Of a stretch of DNA of 64,000 bases, positions 34,752-43,642 are shown piece after piece (within the stretch, counting starts at the first letter, position 1; each line of letters starts with the position of its first letter). The translations under genes were made by a program, and so were the position numbers. This stretch comes from Prauserella_A sp040635515 (GTDB lineage Bacteria; Actinomycetota; Actinomycetes; Mycobacteriales; Pseudonocardiaceae). The stretch is from NCBI GenBank assembly GCA_040635515.1, contig JBEYHY010000001.1, positions 1,178,001 to 1,242,000 of the forward strand, read 5' to 3'. The notes beneath the pieces are model-generated. The model had not been told where the DNA came from, did not search any database, and worked only from the letters and a program-made list of their open reading frames with translations.

Positions 34752-36962
34752 TCACGCCGCCGCGGCGGGGATCGGCGTTCCCCTCGCGGCACTGACGATC
34801 GCCTGCCGCTCCTGCGCCGTGATCACGCCCTGAGCCTCCAGGTCGCGGGCGACCTGCCTGACATGGCTGACGAAGGCCGCGTGGTCGGGATACCCGGCTT
34901 CCTCCTCGATCAGGTCGTTGATGGTGCACCCGTTACCGGTGTCCACATTGGCCACCCCGGTATCCGTGTCACCGACGACGACCGTGTCCCTGGCATCCGA
35001 CACCGTGCAGCGGGCGCCGTCGGCGACGATGCGGAACCTCGCCGTCCCGACCTCGGAGGTGTTGCCCGCGTTGTCCGTCGCCCGGTAATGCACCGTGTAC
35101 TCACCGGGGTCCAGCACGGTCAACGGGATCCGATACGGACGGAAGCTGCCCTCACCGAAGCTGTACTCGATGAGCGCGACCCCCGATTCGTCGTCCTCGG
35201 CCAGCAGGGTGATCTTGGCGAGATCGATGTAGCTCCACTCCCAGTCCTGCTCACCGGTGATGCGGATACTCGTCTCCGGCGCCGTCGTGTCCTCCTGGGA
35301 CCCTTCGATGACGGTGAACGTCACGGACCCCGTCTCCGAAACGTTGCCCGCGTTGTCCGTGGCGCGGTAGCGCACGGTGTGCTCACCGGGTTCGGTGACC
35401 TCGACGGGATCGGTGTAGCCGGTGAAGTCACCGTCACCGAGCGCGTACTCGACGGTCGCGACCCCGGATTCGGTATCCTCCGCCGAGATCACCACGGTCG
35501 CCGCCGCGAGATAGTTCCCTTCATCGTCCTGCTCGCCCGTGACCTCCGCGGTCACGGTGGGAGCCGTGCCGTCCGGTTCGCCCTCGACAACGGCGAACGA
35601 CACCGAACCCGGTTCCGAGGTGTTGCCCGCGACGTCGGTCGCCCGGTATTCGACGGTGTGCGAGCCGATCGCCGAGACCACGACCGGTTCGGTGTACGGG
35701 GTGTACATACCGCCGTCCAGCGAGTATTCCACGGTGTCCACACCGGACCCGTCGTCGTGCGCGGTGAGGCTCACCGTGGCCGATCCGACGTAGTTGCCGT
35801 CACCGTCCTGCTGACCGGCGACCTCGGCCATCACGTGTGGCGGCGTGGTGTCGTCCTGGGAGCCCTCGATCACCGTGAAGGACACCGAGCCCGCCTCCGA
35901 GACGTTGCCCGCGTTGTCCGTCGCCCGGTAGCCCACCGTGTGCTCGCCGAGTTCGGTGACCCTCACCGGTTCCGAGTAGTCGGCGAATCCCGCGCCGTCG
36001 AGGTCGTACTCGATGCCAGCGACGCCGGAACCCGCGTCCTGGGCGTTCAGGATCACCGTCGCGGCCCCGAGATAGTTGCCGTCGGCGTCCTGATTGCCCG
36101 TGAGTTCGGCGGTCACCTCGGGCGGTGTGTCGTCCTCCGGTTCGCCTTCCGCGACGGTGAACGACACCGATCCCGGATCCGAGGTGTTGCCCGCGTTGTC
36201 CGTCGCCCGGTACTGGACCGTGTAGTCACCCGGTTCGGCGAGGGTCACCGGTTCCGAGTACGGCTGGAAATCCCCTTCCCCTACCGCGTATTCGATACCG
36301 GCGACGCCGGATTCGGTGTCCTCGGCCGACACGGACACCGTCGCGGAGCCGAGGTAGTTGCCTTCGGTGTCCTGGTCACCGGTCACCTCGGCGGTGACCG
36401 TCGGAGCCGTCGTGTCCTCCTCGCCGCCGCCCTCGGTGACGGTGAGCACGCCCTGCATCTGCTGATGTCCCGGTATCGCACAGAAGAACCGGTATTTGCC
36501 AGGGGACAGGTTGACCTGCACCTCGTGCCTGCCGCCGTTGGCGTCGAAGGGGCTCGCCGTGATGTCCACATCGACATCGTGGTTGTAGCCAGGGGTCGAC
36601 GTGTCGAAGGTCAGCGTGTGCGTCATTCCGGACGTGTTTCCGGTCGCCACGCTGTTTTCGAACACCAGTGTCGCGGCACCCGCGGTCGCCGTCTCCGGCG
36701 CTTCGCCGTATTCGTTGAGGCTGTTGTTCCCCGTCCAGGTCAGCACTTGCTCCTGCTTGGCCTCCTGGGACGCGGGTGCCACCGGCTGCGCCGCCGCCCC
36801 TCCGGTTGCCGCCACCTCGCCCGCGAAGGCCGACGGCACCAGCCATACCAGCGCGACCAGCAGGCTGAGCAACGCGGCACTCCCCCGCCGGACCGCCAGC
36901 CACCGGCCGGGTCCTCTCGTCCCGCGATGCCCGTGCCGAGCATCGCGTAATCGTCGAAACAT
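34752..36962 (-). CDS. secreted cupredoxin fused to OmpL47/Ig-like repeats
   Basis: 736 residues. A long signal region ends near LVPSAFAGEV. A blue-copper domain follows with ligands H115 (GMTHTL), C151, H156 and M159 (CAIPGHQQM). Then come about five tandem repeats of roughly 95 residues, each with TAEVTGDQD-type start, GIEYAVGEGDFQPYSEP-like centre and YTVQYRATDNAGNTSDPGSV end, the OmpL47-type Ig-like fold. The C-terminal 85 residues (CTVSDARDTVVVGD, GNGCTINDLIEEE, HVRQVARDLEAQGVITAQER) recur in the next gene's product. Probably an extracellular electron carrier or binding protein for the adjacent oxidases. ATG 36962 chosen over GTG 36977. Confidence 0.75.
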   Translation of the reverse strand: MFRRLRDARHGHRGTRGPGRWLAVRRGSAALLSLLVALVWLVPSAFAGEVAATGGAAAQPVAPASQEAKQEQVLTWTGNNSLNEYGEAPETATAGAATLVFENSVATGNTSGMTHTLTFDTSTPGYNHDVDVDITASPFDANGGRHEVQVNLSPGKYRFFCAIPGHQQMQGVLTVTEGGGEEDTTAPTVTAEVTGDQDTEGNYLGSATVSVSAEDTESGVAGIEYAVGEGDFQPYSEPVTLAEPGDYTVQYRATDNAGNTSDPGSVSFTVAEGEPEDDTPPEVTAELTGNQDADGNYLGAATVILNAQDAGSGVAGIEYDLDGAGFADYSEPVRVTELGEHTVGYRATDNAGNVSEAGSVSFTVIEGSQDDTTPPHVMAEVAGQQDGDGNYVGSATVSLTAHDDGSGVDTVEYSLDGGMYTPYTEPVVVSAIGSHTVEYRATDVAGNTSEPGSVSFAVVEGEPDGTAPTVTAEVTGEQDDEGNYLAAATVVISAEDTESGVATVEYALGDGDFTGYTDPVEVTEPGEHTVRYRATDNAGNVSETGSVTFTVIEGSQEDTTAPETSIRITGEQDWEWSYIDLAKITLLAEDDESGVALIEYSFGEGSFRPYRIPLTVLDPGEYTVHYRATDNAGNTSEVGTARFRIVADGARCTVSDARDTVVVGDTDTGVANVDTGNGCTINDLIEEEAGYPDHAAFVSHVRQVARDLEAQGVITAQERQAIVSAARGTPIPAAAA

Positions 36963-37015
36963 GGTCGCCCACCGCACCTCTCGTCGTCGCGTGCCTCTCG
37001 GGCACCCGGTGAAAA

Positions 37016-37055
37016 CCGGCCGGTGCGCGACGAATCCCGCTCGCGCACCGGCCGG
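37016..37055 (-). terminator. strong intrinsic terminator after the large oxidoreductase gene
   Basis: Perfect 15-bp stem (arms 37016-37030 and 37041-37055), 10-nt loop, followed on the minus strand by TTTT. It begins 8 bp past the stop, so the cupredoxin gene downstream may have its own promoter or depend on read-through. Confidence 0.8.
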
Positions 37056-37062
37056 CGGCCGG

Positions 37063-40000
37063 TTACAGCTCCTGCACCCGAATGTTGCGGAACTCGATCA
37101 GATCGTTGTCACCGTGGTTCTGCAGTCCCACGAACCCGTTACGGAACTGCCGCTGATCGGTCGGCGGATCGCCCGCTCGCGAGGATTCCTTGCCGGGAAC
37201 GTTGTCGAACTCGTTGATCACCACGCCGTTGCGGATGATCGTGTAGTGCTGTCCCTCGACCCGGATCTCGTAGTTGTTCCACTCGTTCTTCGGGGTCGCG
37301 CCCGCGTCGGCCAGCGGAACGGGGTCGAAGTTGTACACCGAGCCCGTTTTCTGGGACTCACCACTTTCCCCGTCGTAGATCTGGATCTCCTGGCCACAGT
37401 AGATCGCGACCCACGCCGGTGACGTCCTCGCGGATCCCACGGTGCCGCAACTGCCGTCAGGACGTTCCTCCAGCGGTGTCATCGGATTCGGGAACCGCAC
37501 GAACACGCCGCTGTTGGCTCTGTTGTCTCCCGGCGCGATGTCCCGGAACTGGAGCTTCAGCGAGAAGTCGCCGTAGGCTTTCCCCGCGTACCACAGCATT
37601 CCGAGACCACCCGAGCTGCGCAGTGAGCCGTCGGGCTGGATCGCGAAGTTGCCTCCCGGCGCCTGCTGCCAGTCCGCCAGTGACCCCTTCGTCCCGTTGT
37701 ACAGCGGCTCGTAGCCCCGGTCGTGCTTGCCTCCGATACTGGATTCCCTCGCCGCGGCCACCAGCGCCTGCCGGTCGGGCTTGCTGATGACCCGGTCGGC
37801 TTCGAGCTGGGTGGCGACCGTGCGGACGTGTTCGACGAACGCCTTGTGCGTACTCCACGTGCTCTCGTCGTCGATCAGGTCGTTCACCGTGCAGCCTCGG
37901 CCGACCTGCTGGCTCGGCAGTTCGGTGTCGCTGTCACGCAGCCACACGGTTTCTCTCGCGTCCGGAACGGCGCAGCCGACTTCGACCTGGGTCTTGCTGG
38001 TCGCCGTCGACCCGTCCGCGTAGGTCACCCGCAGCGTGGCGGGATAGGTACCGACCTTGGTGTAGACGTGGGTCGGGTTGACCTCCCTCGACGTGGTTCC
38101 GTCACCGAAGTTCCACCGGTAGCTCACCCCGCCGGACTGGTCACCGGTGAACGCGACGGTGAGCGGCTTGTTCTGCACCGCCGTGGCCATCGCCTCCGGC
38201 GCGGGCGTCGGTTCCCCGCCCTGGTAGGTGATCCGGATCAGTTTCTGGTTGTTCGTCAGGCTGAAGAACCCGCCACCGTAGTCGATCATGTACAGCGCGC
38301 CGTCCGGCCCGAACTTGGCGTCCATCCATTGCTGCAACTGATCACTTCCCCCGCCGAGCGGGATGATCTTGCGCAGATCCTCCGCGAACAACGGCGGCCC
38401 CTGTTCCTCGATCCGCTGCGGATCGAGGGTCACCGCAACCCTGTTGTTGGGGTTGGTCTGGTCACCGATGAACCACTTGCCGTTCCAGTAGGACGGCCAC
38501 GCGACCGTGCTCTTCGGATCGACCTGCGAGCTGTGGAAGGTCGGTCCCGTCATCACGGCCTGGCCACCGCCGGTGAGGTAGGGCTGCGTGTAGGTCGACT
38601 CCTCCTCGACGTAGGTAGGCACCCCGCTTCCGTCACCGCGCTCGGGGAAGACCGGGCCGCCGCCCTGCGGCGAGTACCAGATCATGTTGTCCCTCGCGTC
38701 GGGGATGTCGACGAGTCCGGTGTTGCGCGGCGAGGTGTTCTCCAGGTTGTCGCAGTCGTACCACCCGGTCAGCACCTCGGCGTCGGTGTTGCTGCGATCG
38801 CGATAGGGCTGCTTGTCGCCCATGCAGTAAGGCCAGCCCTGGTTGCCCGCCGAGGTGATCACCGTGGCCGTCTCGTACTTGGCCGGGCCGAGTTCGGGGC
38901 TCGGTGCGCCCGCGTCGGGGCCGACCCAGCCCGTGGTGAGCCAGTCGTTGACCTTGTCGTAGGCAAGCCTCGCCGGGTTACGGACACCCATCACGTAGAT
39001 CTCGGGACGGGTCTTGTCAGCGGAGTCGGCCGACTCGGGGAACAGGTTGCCGTTCGGGATCGTGTAGGTCCCGTCGGCCTCGGGGTGAATCCGCAGGATC
39101 TTGCCGTTGAGGTCGTTGGTGTTGCCTGAGGTACGGCGAGCGTCCTGGAAGGACACTCCGAGGTAGTCCTTCGTCCAGTTGTTGCCGGAGTAGCCGTCCG
39201 AGCCCTGCGACGAGTTGCTGTCACCGGTGGCGATGTAGAGGTTGCCGTGCCGGTCGAAGTCCATCCCGCCGCCCGCGTGACAGCAGCTGTGGATCTGGGT
39301 GTCCCACGAGAGCAGGTCAACCCTGCTCTCCAGGTCGATCGAGGCCGCGTCGGCGTCGTAGGTGAACCGGGACACGGTGCGTTCCCCGATCCGTTTCTCC
39401 GTGTCGATCGACTCGTACGGCATCCAGTAGACGTACATCCAGCCGTTCTCGGAGAACGCCGGGTCGAGGGTGAGCCCGAGCAGGCCCTCCTCGGTCTTGA
39501 CGAGCTCGTCGCCGGATCCTCTGTTGCCGAAGACGTCCAAAGTGGTCAGCAAGCTGACGTCGCCGGTATCGGGATCCCATTGGTGGATCGTGCCGCAGCC
39601 GAGGCCGACGTCGGGGTCGTCCCAGCTCGGCACAGGACCGGTCGCGCACGCCGCCTTGCCGACGTAGAAGACGGTCCCGTCCGGTGCGATCGTCATGCCG
39701 TGCATCTCACCGGCCTGGTCGAGCTGCCCTTCCTGGTTGACGTCGGAGAGCCGTTCGACCTTGTAGTTGGCCGCGATGGTCGCCTTGCAGTCGGCGCGCA
39801 CCATCCCGGTCGTCCACTTGAGAGCGCCGAGCAGATGGCTGCGGAAGTACTGCTCGCCATAGCTTCCGCTGGTCCCGCCCATCGCGGTGTAGAACGAGCG
39901 TCCTCCCGCGTAGTCGTGGCACCACGAAATCGGGTGGAAGGCACCGTTGCCCGAGTCGCCCGGATCGTAGGTGTGCTCCTGAACCTGGGCCACCGTGTGC

Positions 40001-41061
40001 ACCTGACCGACCGGGTTGCTCTCCCAGTTGAGCCACTTGTCGGTGCGGCTCCACGTCAGCGGCAGTCCCGCGTTGGCGGGGTGCTGGCGGTCGTTGACGC
40101 TCACGGTCGCCTTCTGCGCGGCGGGCTCCTCGCCGGGAGGCGGGGTCGCGTCGGCGGTGTAGAGCTCCACCTCGGCGAGCTGGGTCGCGCTCGCACCGTT
40201 GTTGGCGGTGATGTCGAGCCGGTAGTGAGCGTAGGATTCGGTGTTGTCGAACCGGTATTCCTTGGTCTGGAAGGGATCGGGGAAGCTCTGGCCTGATCGC
40301 TGGTCGAGGTCGGTCCAGTTCTGGCCGTCCTGGGAACCCTGCAGGGTCCAGTCCTTCGGGGACCGGTCGGCGAAGTCGTTGGCCGAGGTCAGCGCGTAGT
40401 GGGTGATCGCGGCGGGTTCGGCGAGGGTGAAGCTGACCCAGCCCTTGTTCGCGAAGGTCAGCCACTTGGTGTTGGCCTTGCCGTCGACGAGCTTGTCCTT
40501 GCCCTCGTTGGGCGGGTTCTCGCCGCTCGCCTCCGTCGAGGCGACTTCCTGTGGCGTCGGCCTGTTGCCCGCCGGCCTCGCGCCGACGAGCCCGCCGAAC
40601 CACTCGGACCTCGCTTGCGCCTTCGCCGCGTCCCTGATGCCGAGGAAGCCGCCGCCGCCCGCGATGTACTGCTGGAACGCGGTTTCCTGGGCCGCGTTGA
40701 GTTCGGTGCCCTCCGAGGAGAGGAACACGACACCGCGGTAACCGGCAAGGTTCGCCGTGGTGAAGTCGGCGGGGTCGCTTGAGGACTCCACGGTGATCCC
40801 GTTGCGCGCGCCGATGTCGGTGAGCACGTCGACCGCGCGCTCGACGGGGTCGTCCTGTTCGGCGGCCGCCCCGTGGAAGGCGAGCACCTTCACCGCGTTG
40901 TCCGTTTGCGCCGCCTGCGCGGGCGCGGCCGGCGTGACGAGAGCGGGCAACGTTGGCAATGTCAGCGCCAGCATGCCGCTCATGACCATGACCATCGTGC
41001 GCCGCAACGGTTGTCGTAACCGCCCGCTACGGCCGGAAGCTGGCAAACCTCTTCGACCCAT
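37063..41061 (-). CDS. secreted multidomain ThuA/F5-8C/PQQ-type sugar dehydrogenase/PKD/DUF1080 protein
   Basis: 1332 residues with signal peptide (cut near AAPAQA-AQTD, residue 50). Order: ThuA-like domain 55-165, interrupted by a discoidin (F5/8C) domain at about 175-303, ThuA remainder 316-420 (GAFHPISWCHDYAGGRSFYT); soluble glucose/sorbosone-dehydrogenase-type propeller about 430-945 (EMHGMTIAPDGTVFYVGK, HAGGGMDFDRHGNLYIATGD); PKD domain about 950-1030 (YRWNFGDGT); an 85-residue two-Cys domain shared with the cupredoxin protein; DUF1080 at the C-terminus (EPLYNGTKGSLADWQQ). It likely oxidises or hydrolyses extracellular carbohydrate. It follows the laccase gene by 43 bp. Confidence 0.8.
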   Translation of the reverse strand: MGRRGLPASGRSGRLRQPLRRTMVMVMSGMLALTLPTLPALVTPAAPAQAAQTDNAVKVLAFHGAAAEQDDPVERAVDVLTDIGARNGITVESSSDPADFTTANLAGYRGVVFLSSEGTELNAAQETAFQQYIAGGGGFLGIRDAAKAQARSEWFGGLVGARPAGNRPTPQEVASTEASGENPPNEGKDKLVDGKANTKWLTFANKGWVSFTLAEPAAITHYALTSANDFADRSPKDWTLQGSQDGQNWTDLDQRSGQSFPDPFQTKEYRFDNTESYAHYRLDITANNGASATQLAEVELYTADATPPPGEEPAAQKATVSVNDRQHPANAGLPLTWSRTDKWLNWESNPVGQVHTVAQVQEHTYDPGDSGNGAFHPISWCHDYAGGRSFYTAMGGTSGSYGEQYFRSHLLGALKWTTGMVRADCKATIAANYKVERLSDVNQEGQLDQAGEMHGMTIAPDGTVFYVGKAACATGPVPSWDDPDVGLGCGTIHQWDPDTGDVSLLTTLDVFGNRGSGDELVKTEEGLLGLTLDPAFSENGWMYVYWMPYESIDTEKRIGERTVSRFTYDADAASIDLESRVDLLSWDTQIHSCCHAGGGMDFDRHGNLYIATGDSNSSQGSDGYSGNNWTKDYLGVSFQDARRTSGNTNDLNGKILRIHPEADGTYTIPNGNLFPESADSADKTRPEIYVMGVRNPARLAYDKVNDWLTTGWVGPDAGAPSPELGPAKYETATVITSAGNQGWPYCMGDKQPYRDRSNTDAEVLTGWYDCDNLENTSPRNTGLVDIPDARDNMIWYSPQGGGPVFPERGDGSGVPTYVEEESTYTQPYLTGGGQAVMTGPTFHSSQVDPKSTVAWPSYWNGKWFIGDQTNPNNRVAVTLDPQRIEEQGPPLFAEDLRKIIPLGGGSDQLQQWMDAKFGPDGALYMIDYGGGFFSLTNNQKLIRITYQGGEPTPAPEAMATAVQNKPLTVAFTGDQSGGVSYRWNFGDGTTSREVNPTHVYTKVGTYPATLRVTYADGSTATSKTQVEVGCAVPDARETVWLRDSDTELPSQQVGRGCTVNDLIDDESTWSTHKAFVEHVRTVATQLEADRVISKPDRQALVAAARESSIGGKHDRGYEPLYNGTKGSLADWQQAPGGNFAIQPDGSLRSSGGLGMLWYAGKAYGDFSLKLQFRDIAPGDNRANSGVFVRFPNPMTPLEERPDGSCGTVGSARTSPAWVAIYCGQEIQIYDGESGESQKTGSVYNFDPVPLADAGATPKNEWNNYEIRVEGQHYTIIRNGVVINEFDNVPGKESSRAGDPPTDQRQFRNGFVGLQNHGDNDLIEFRNIRVQEL

Positions 41062-41104
41062 CCCTGCTCCTTCTTCGGTGGTGTTCGTCGAATCGGCCGT
41101 CGTG

Positions 41105-42145
41105 CTAGTGGCCGCCGTGCTGCTGGTGGGGGTGGTGCGGACCGTGGTCGTGGTAGCGGTCGAGCGCTTCCTGGGCACCTTCGGGCATCGAGCCGTCCGC
41201 GTTGCGGACGAGGAAGACGCCGACCATGCCGCCGTCGGCGTGGAACTGCACGTGGCAGTGGTACATCCAGACACCGGGACCGACGCCGTGTCCCGCCTCG
41301 ACCTGGAAACCGAAGGAGTCGCCCGGGTTGAGGTCCCTGTTGTCGATCACGCGGCTCGGGTCGTTCGGCCCTTCGAGGTACCCGGTGCGGTTTTCCGCCC
41401 AGCGATGGGCATGCAGGTGGAAGGTGTGGAACGTGTTGCCGTGCCCGATCGCGATGAACTCGACCCGCTCGCCGAGGTTGGCCTCGATCACCGGGACGTC
41501 GGGAGCCATCTTGTTGTTGATGGTCATGTCGTTGAACACCACGGTGTATTGCCGCTGGGGCAGCAGATCGCCGGGCCTGCGGACGATCAGCGCGCCGTAG
41601 AGCCCGGTGCGGATCCCCTCGGTTCCGTGCTCGCCGTCCATCGCGTGATCGTGGTAATGCCAGTAACCCGCGCTGCCGGGCAGCCAGCGTCCGTCCTCCG
41701 CTTCGACGGACCCCTGAGAGCGCCATATGTACTTGCGCACCTCGCCCGGTTCGTTGAAGGAGTCGTTCATCGGGCTGCCGTCGGAGGAGGTGTCGTACTC
41801 CACGCCGTGCGGGTGGATGGACAGCCGCCGGTCGGTGTTGTTGACCAGCGTGATCTCCAGCGTGTCGCCCTCGACGATCTCCAGGATCGGGCCGGGGATC
41901 GTGGCCTCTCCCGGTTTGAGGCCGTAGCCGAACTGGTTGCCCGGTAGTTCCTCGGCATACACGGTGACGCGACGGACCTTCGGCGCGGCGGCGCCGACCC
42001 GCACCGGCGCGCCGGCCGCGGAACCCACCCCGGCGCCGGTCATGACGGCGGGGACGACGAAACCGGCCGCCGCCGCGCCCGCCAGCATCGACCGGCGCGA
42101 CACCGATCGCTGCACACCACCGGCACGAGCACGCTTGTCAACCAT
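41105..42145 (-). CDS. two-domain small laccase (multicopper oxidase)
   Basis: 346 residues, the size of Streptomyces SLAC. Tat-type signal with RR at 17-18 and an AAAAGF hydrophobic stretch. All copper motifs present: HPHGV (H111, H113), YWHYHDHAMD (H163, H165, H167), HTFHLHAHRW (around H240-H247) and MYHCHVQFHADGGM with T1 ligands C297, H302 and M307. A His-rich tail (HDHGPHHPHQQHGGH) could gather copper. It oxidises phenolics or metals with reduction of O2 to water. First gene of the secreted copper locus. Confidence 0.9.
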   Translation of the reverse strand: MVDKRARAGGVQRSVSRRSMLAGAAAAGFVVPAVMTGAGVGSAAGAPVRVGAAAPKVRRVTVYAEELPGNQFGYGLKPGEATIPGPILEIVEGDTLEITLVNNTDRRLSIHPHGVEYDTSSDGSPMNDSFNEPGEVRKYIWRSQGSVEAEDGRWLPGSAGYWHYHDHAMDGEHGTEGIRTGLYGALIVRRPGDLLPQRQYTVVFNDMTINNKMAPDVPVIEANLGERVEFIAIGHGNTFHTFHLHAHRWAENRTGYLEGPNDPSRVIDNRDLNPGDSFGFQVEAGHGVGPGVWMYHCHVQFHADGGMVGVFLVRNADGSMPEGAQEALDRYHDHGPHHPHQQHGGH

Positions 42146-42631
42146 GGGGTCTCCATTCGAGTGATCCCCGGTGCCATGGCCGGGGATGGATCACGGATCG
42201 AGCTGGCTGAGGGGCGCACGGAGGCGGCGCGCCTCGCGCGCGAGCGGCGGCGCCGAAGGGCACGCGCCATGCCGGGCGATGAGGGGTCACCGAAGAGACT
42301 CGCCGCACTCCGCCGTCGCGAACCCGGCGGCCCGGCGGCAGCCTGTGCCGCGTCTGCGCGTTGCGCGCCCATCCCGACGTCCGATCCACGCGTGCCTCGC
42401 CTTCAGCGCCGAGGGATTCCGTCGGGACGTTAATTACTTCTGGTGGCCCCGTAAATATCTAAGGTCAAAATGACCCAACTTATGCTGCGTTGAGACAAAA
42501 GCTCTACGGCGAACGGCGTAAGGATCGAGCCCCGTTCGCCTCACCTGCGCGAACCGGGCCCGGCGCCTCGGGGCATCCTGGACGGGAACGGCGCGCGAGG
42601 CGCCATCGGCCGCGAACACCGGGAGGGACAC
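42146..42631. promoter_or_regulatory. divergent intergenic region upstream of the laccase gene
   Basis: 486 bp with no gene I can support. It contains an A/T-rich island at about 42428-42500, unusual for this genome. Within it is a 13-bp palindrome GGTCA-AAA-TGACC at 42463-42475, a plausible operator. GGAGA sits before the laccase ATG and GGGAGGG before GTG 42632. Confidence 0.45.
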
Positions 42632-43627
42632 GTGGAGAACGGCACGGCGAAAGGCTCGGATGTGGGCCTGGTCGGGATCGACGACATCGCCGCCGCGGCG
42701 GAGCGCATCGCGGGCCACGTCGTGCACACGCCGACCGTGCGGAGCCCGGGCCTGGCCGAACTGCTCGGTGTCCCCGTCACGGCCAAGCTCGAACTGCTGC
42801 AGCGAACCGGCTCCTTCAAGGCACGGGGCGCCACGGCGAAACTGCTCGCGCTCGGCGAGGCCGAGCGCGAGGCGGGAGTCGTGGCCGTCAGCGGGGGCAA
42901 CCACGCGATCGCCGTGGCCGTCATGGCCGGTGCGCTCGACGTCAAGTCCGCCGTGGTGATGCCGGAGTCCGCACCGGCACGCGCAGCGGAGATCGCCAGG
43001 CGGGCAGGGGCGACGGTCCGGCTCACCGGCGACATGGCGGGCGCGTTCGCGCTCATGGAATCGCTGACCGCCGAAGGGCTCACGCTCGTCCACCCGTTCG
43101 ACGATCCGGTGGTGATCGCGGGGCAGGGCACCGCCGGGGTCGAACTCGCGGCCGATGCGGGTGAGCTGACCGACGTACTCGTCAGCATCGGTGGTGGCGG
43201 GCTCATGTCCGGCATCGCCGTCGCGTTGCGGGCGCTGCGCCCCGAGGTGCGCCTGTGGGGAGTGGAAACTCGCGGGGCGCACGCGATGTCGGCTGCCCTC
43301 GCCGCGGGAGGCCCGGTCCCGGTCGAGTTGTCCTCCGTCGTGTCCACGCTCAGTGCGCCATCGGTGTCGGCGTTGACCTACCGGCACGTCGCCGCGCTCG
43401 TCGACGAGGTAGTGCTCGTCGACGACGCCTCGGCCGTGCGAGGCACCCTCGATCTCGCCGAACACGCCAAAGTGTGGGCGGAACCGGCCGCGGGCTGTCT
43501 CGTTCCGGCCGCGAGGACGGTACTGGACAACGTGGGTCCGGACGCGCGGCTGGGCTTCGTGCTGTGCGGCGGTAACGCGACCACGGGCGACGTAGCCGCG
43601 CTGGCGGACCGGTTCGGCGTGCGATGA
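42632..43627 (+). CDS. serine/threonine dehydratase-like PLP enzyme (fold type II)
   Basis: 331 residues. PLP lysine in RTGSFKARGA, substrate loop SGGNHAIAVA, phosphate loop SIGGGGLMSGIA, C-terminal GGNATTGD. It is the short form without the regulatory ACT domain, so more like a catabolic threonine/serine dehydratase or racemase than IlvA. GTG 42632 has GGGAGGG 5 bp upstream. Convergent with the AEC transporter gene, 15 bp apart. Confidence 0.8.
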   Translation: MENGTAKGSDVGLVGIDDIAAAAERIAGHVVHTPTVRSPGLAELLGVPVTAKLELLQRTGSFKARGATAKLLALGEAEREAGVVAVSGGNHAIAVAVMAGALDVKSAVVMPESAPARAAEIARRAGATVRLTGDMAGAFALMESLTAEGLTLVHPFDDPVVIAGQGTAGVELAADAGELTDVLVSIGGGGLMSGIAVALRALRPEVRLWGVETRGAHAMSAALAAGGPVPVELSSVVSTLSAPSVSALTYRHVAALVDEVVLVDDASAVRGTLDLAEHAKVWAEPAAGCLVPAARTVLDNVGPDARLGFVLCGGNATTGDVAALADRFGVR

Positions 43628-43642
43628 GTCCGTTGTGGACGA

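Noticed and set aside
41062..41274. Extension of the giant secreted protein upstream of 41061
   Set aside because: The extension overlaps the laccase coding sequence and lacks protein character; a signal peptide begins just after ATG 41061.
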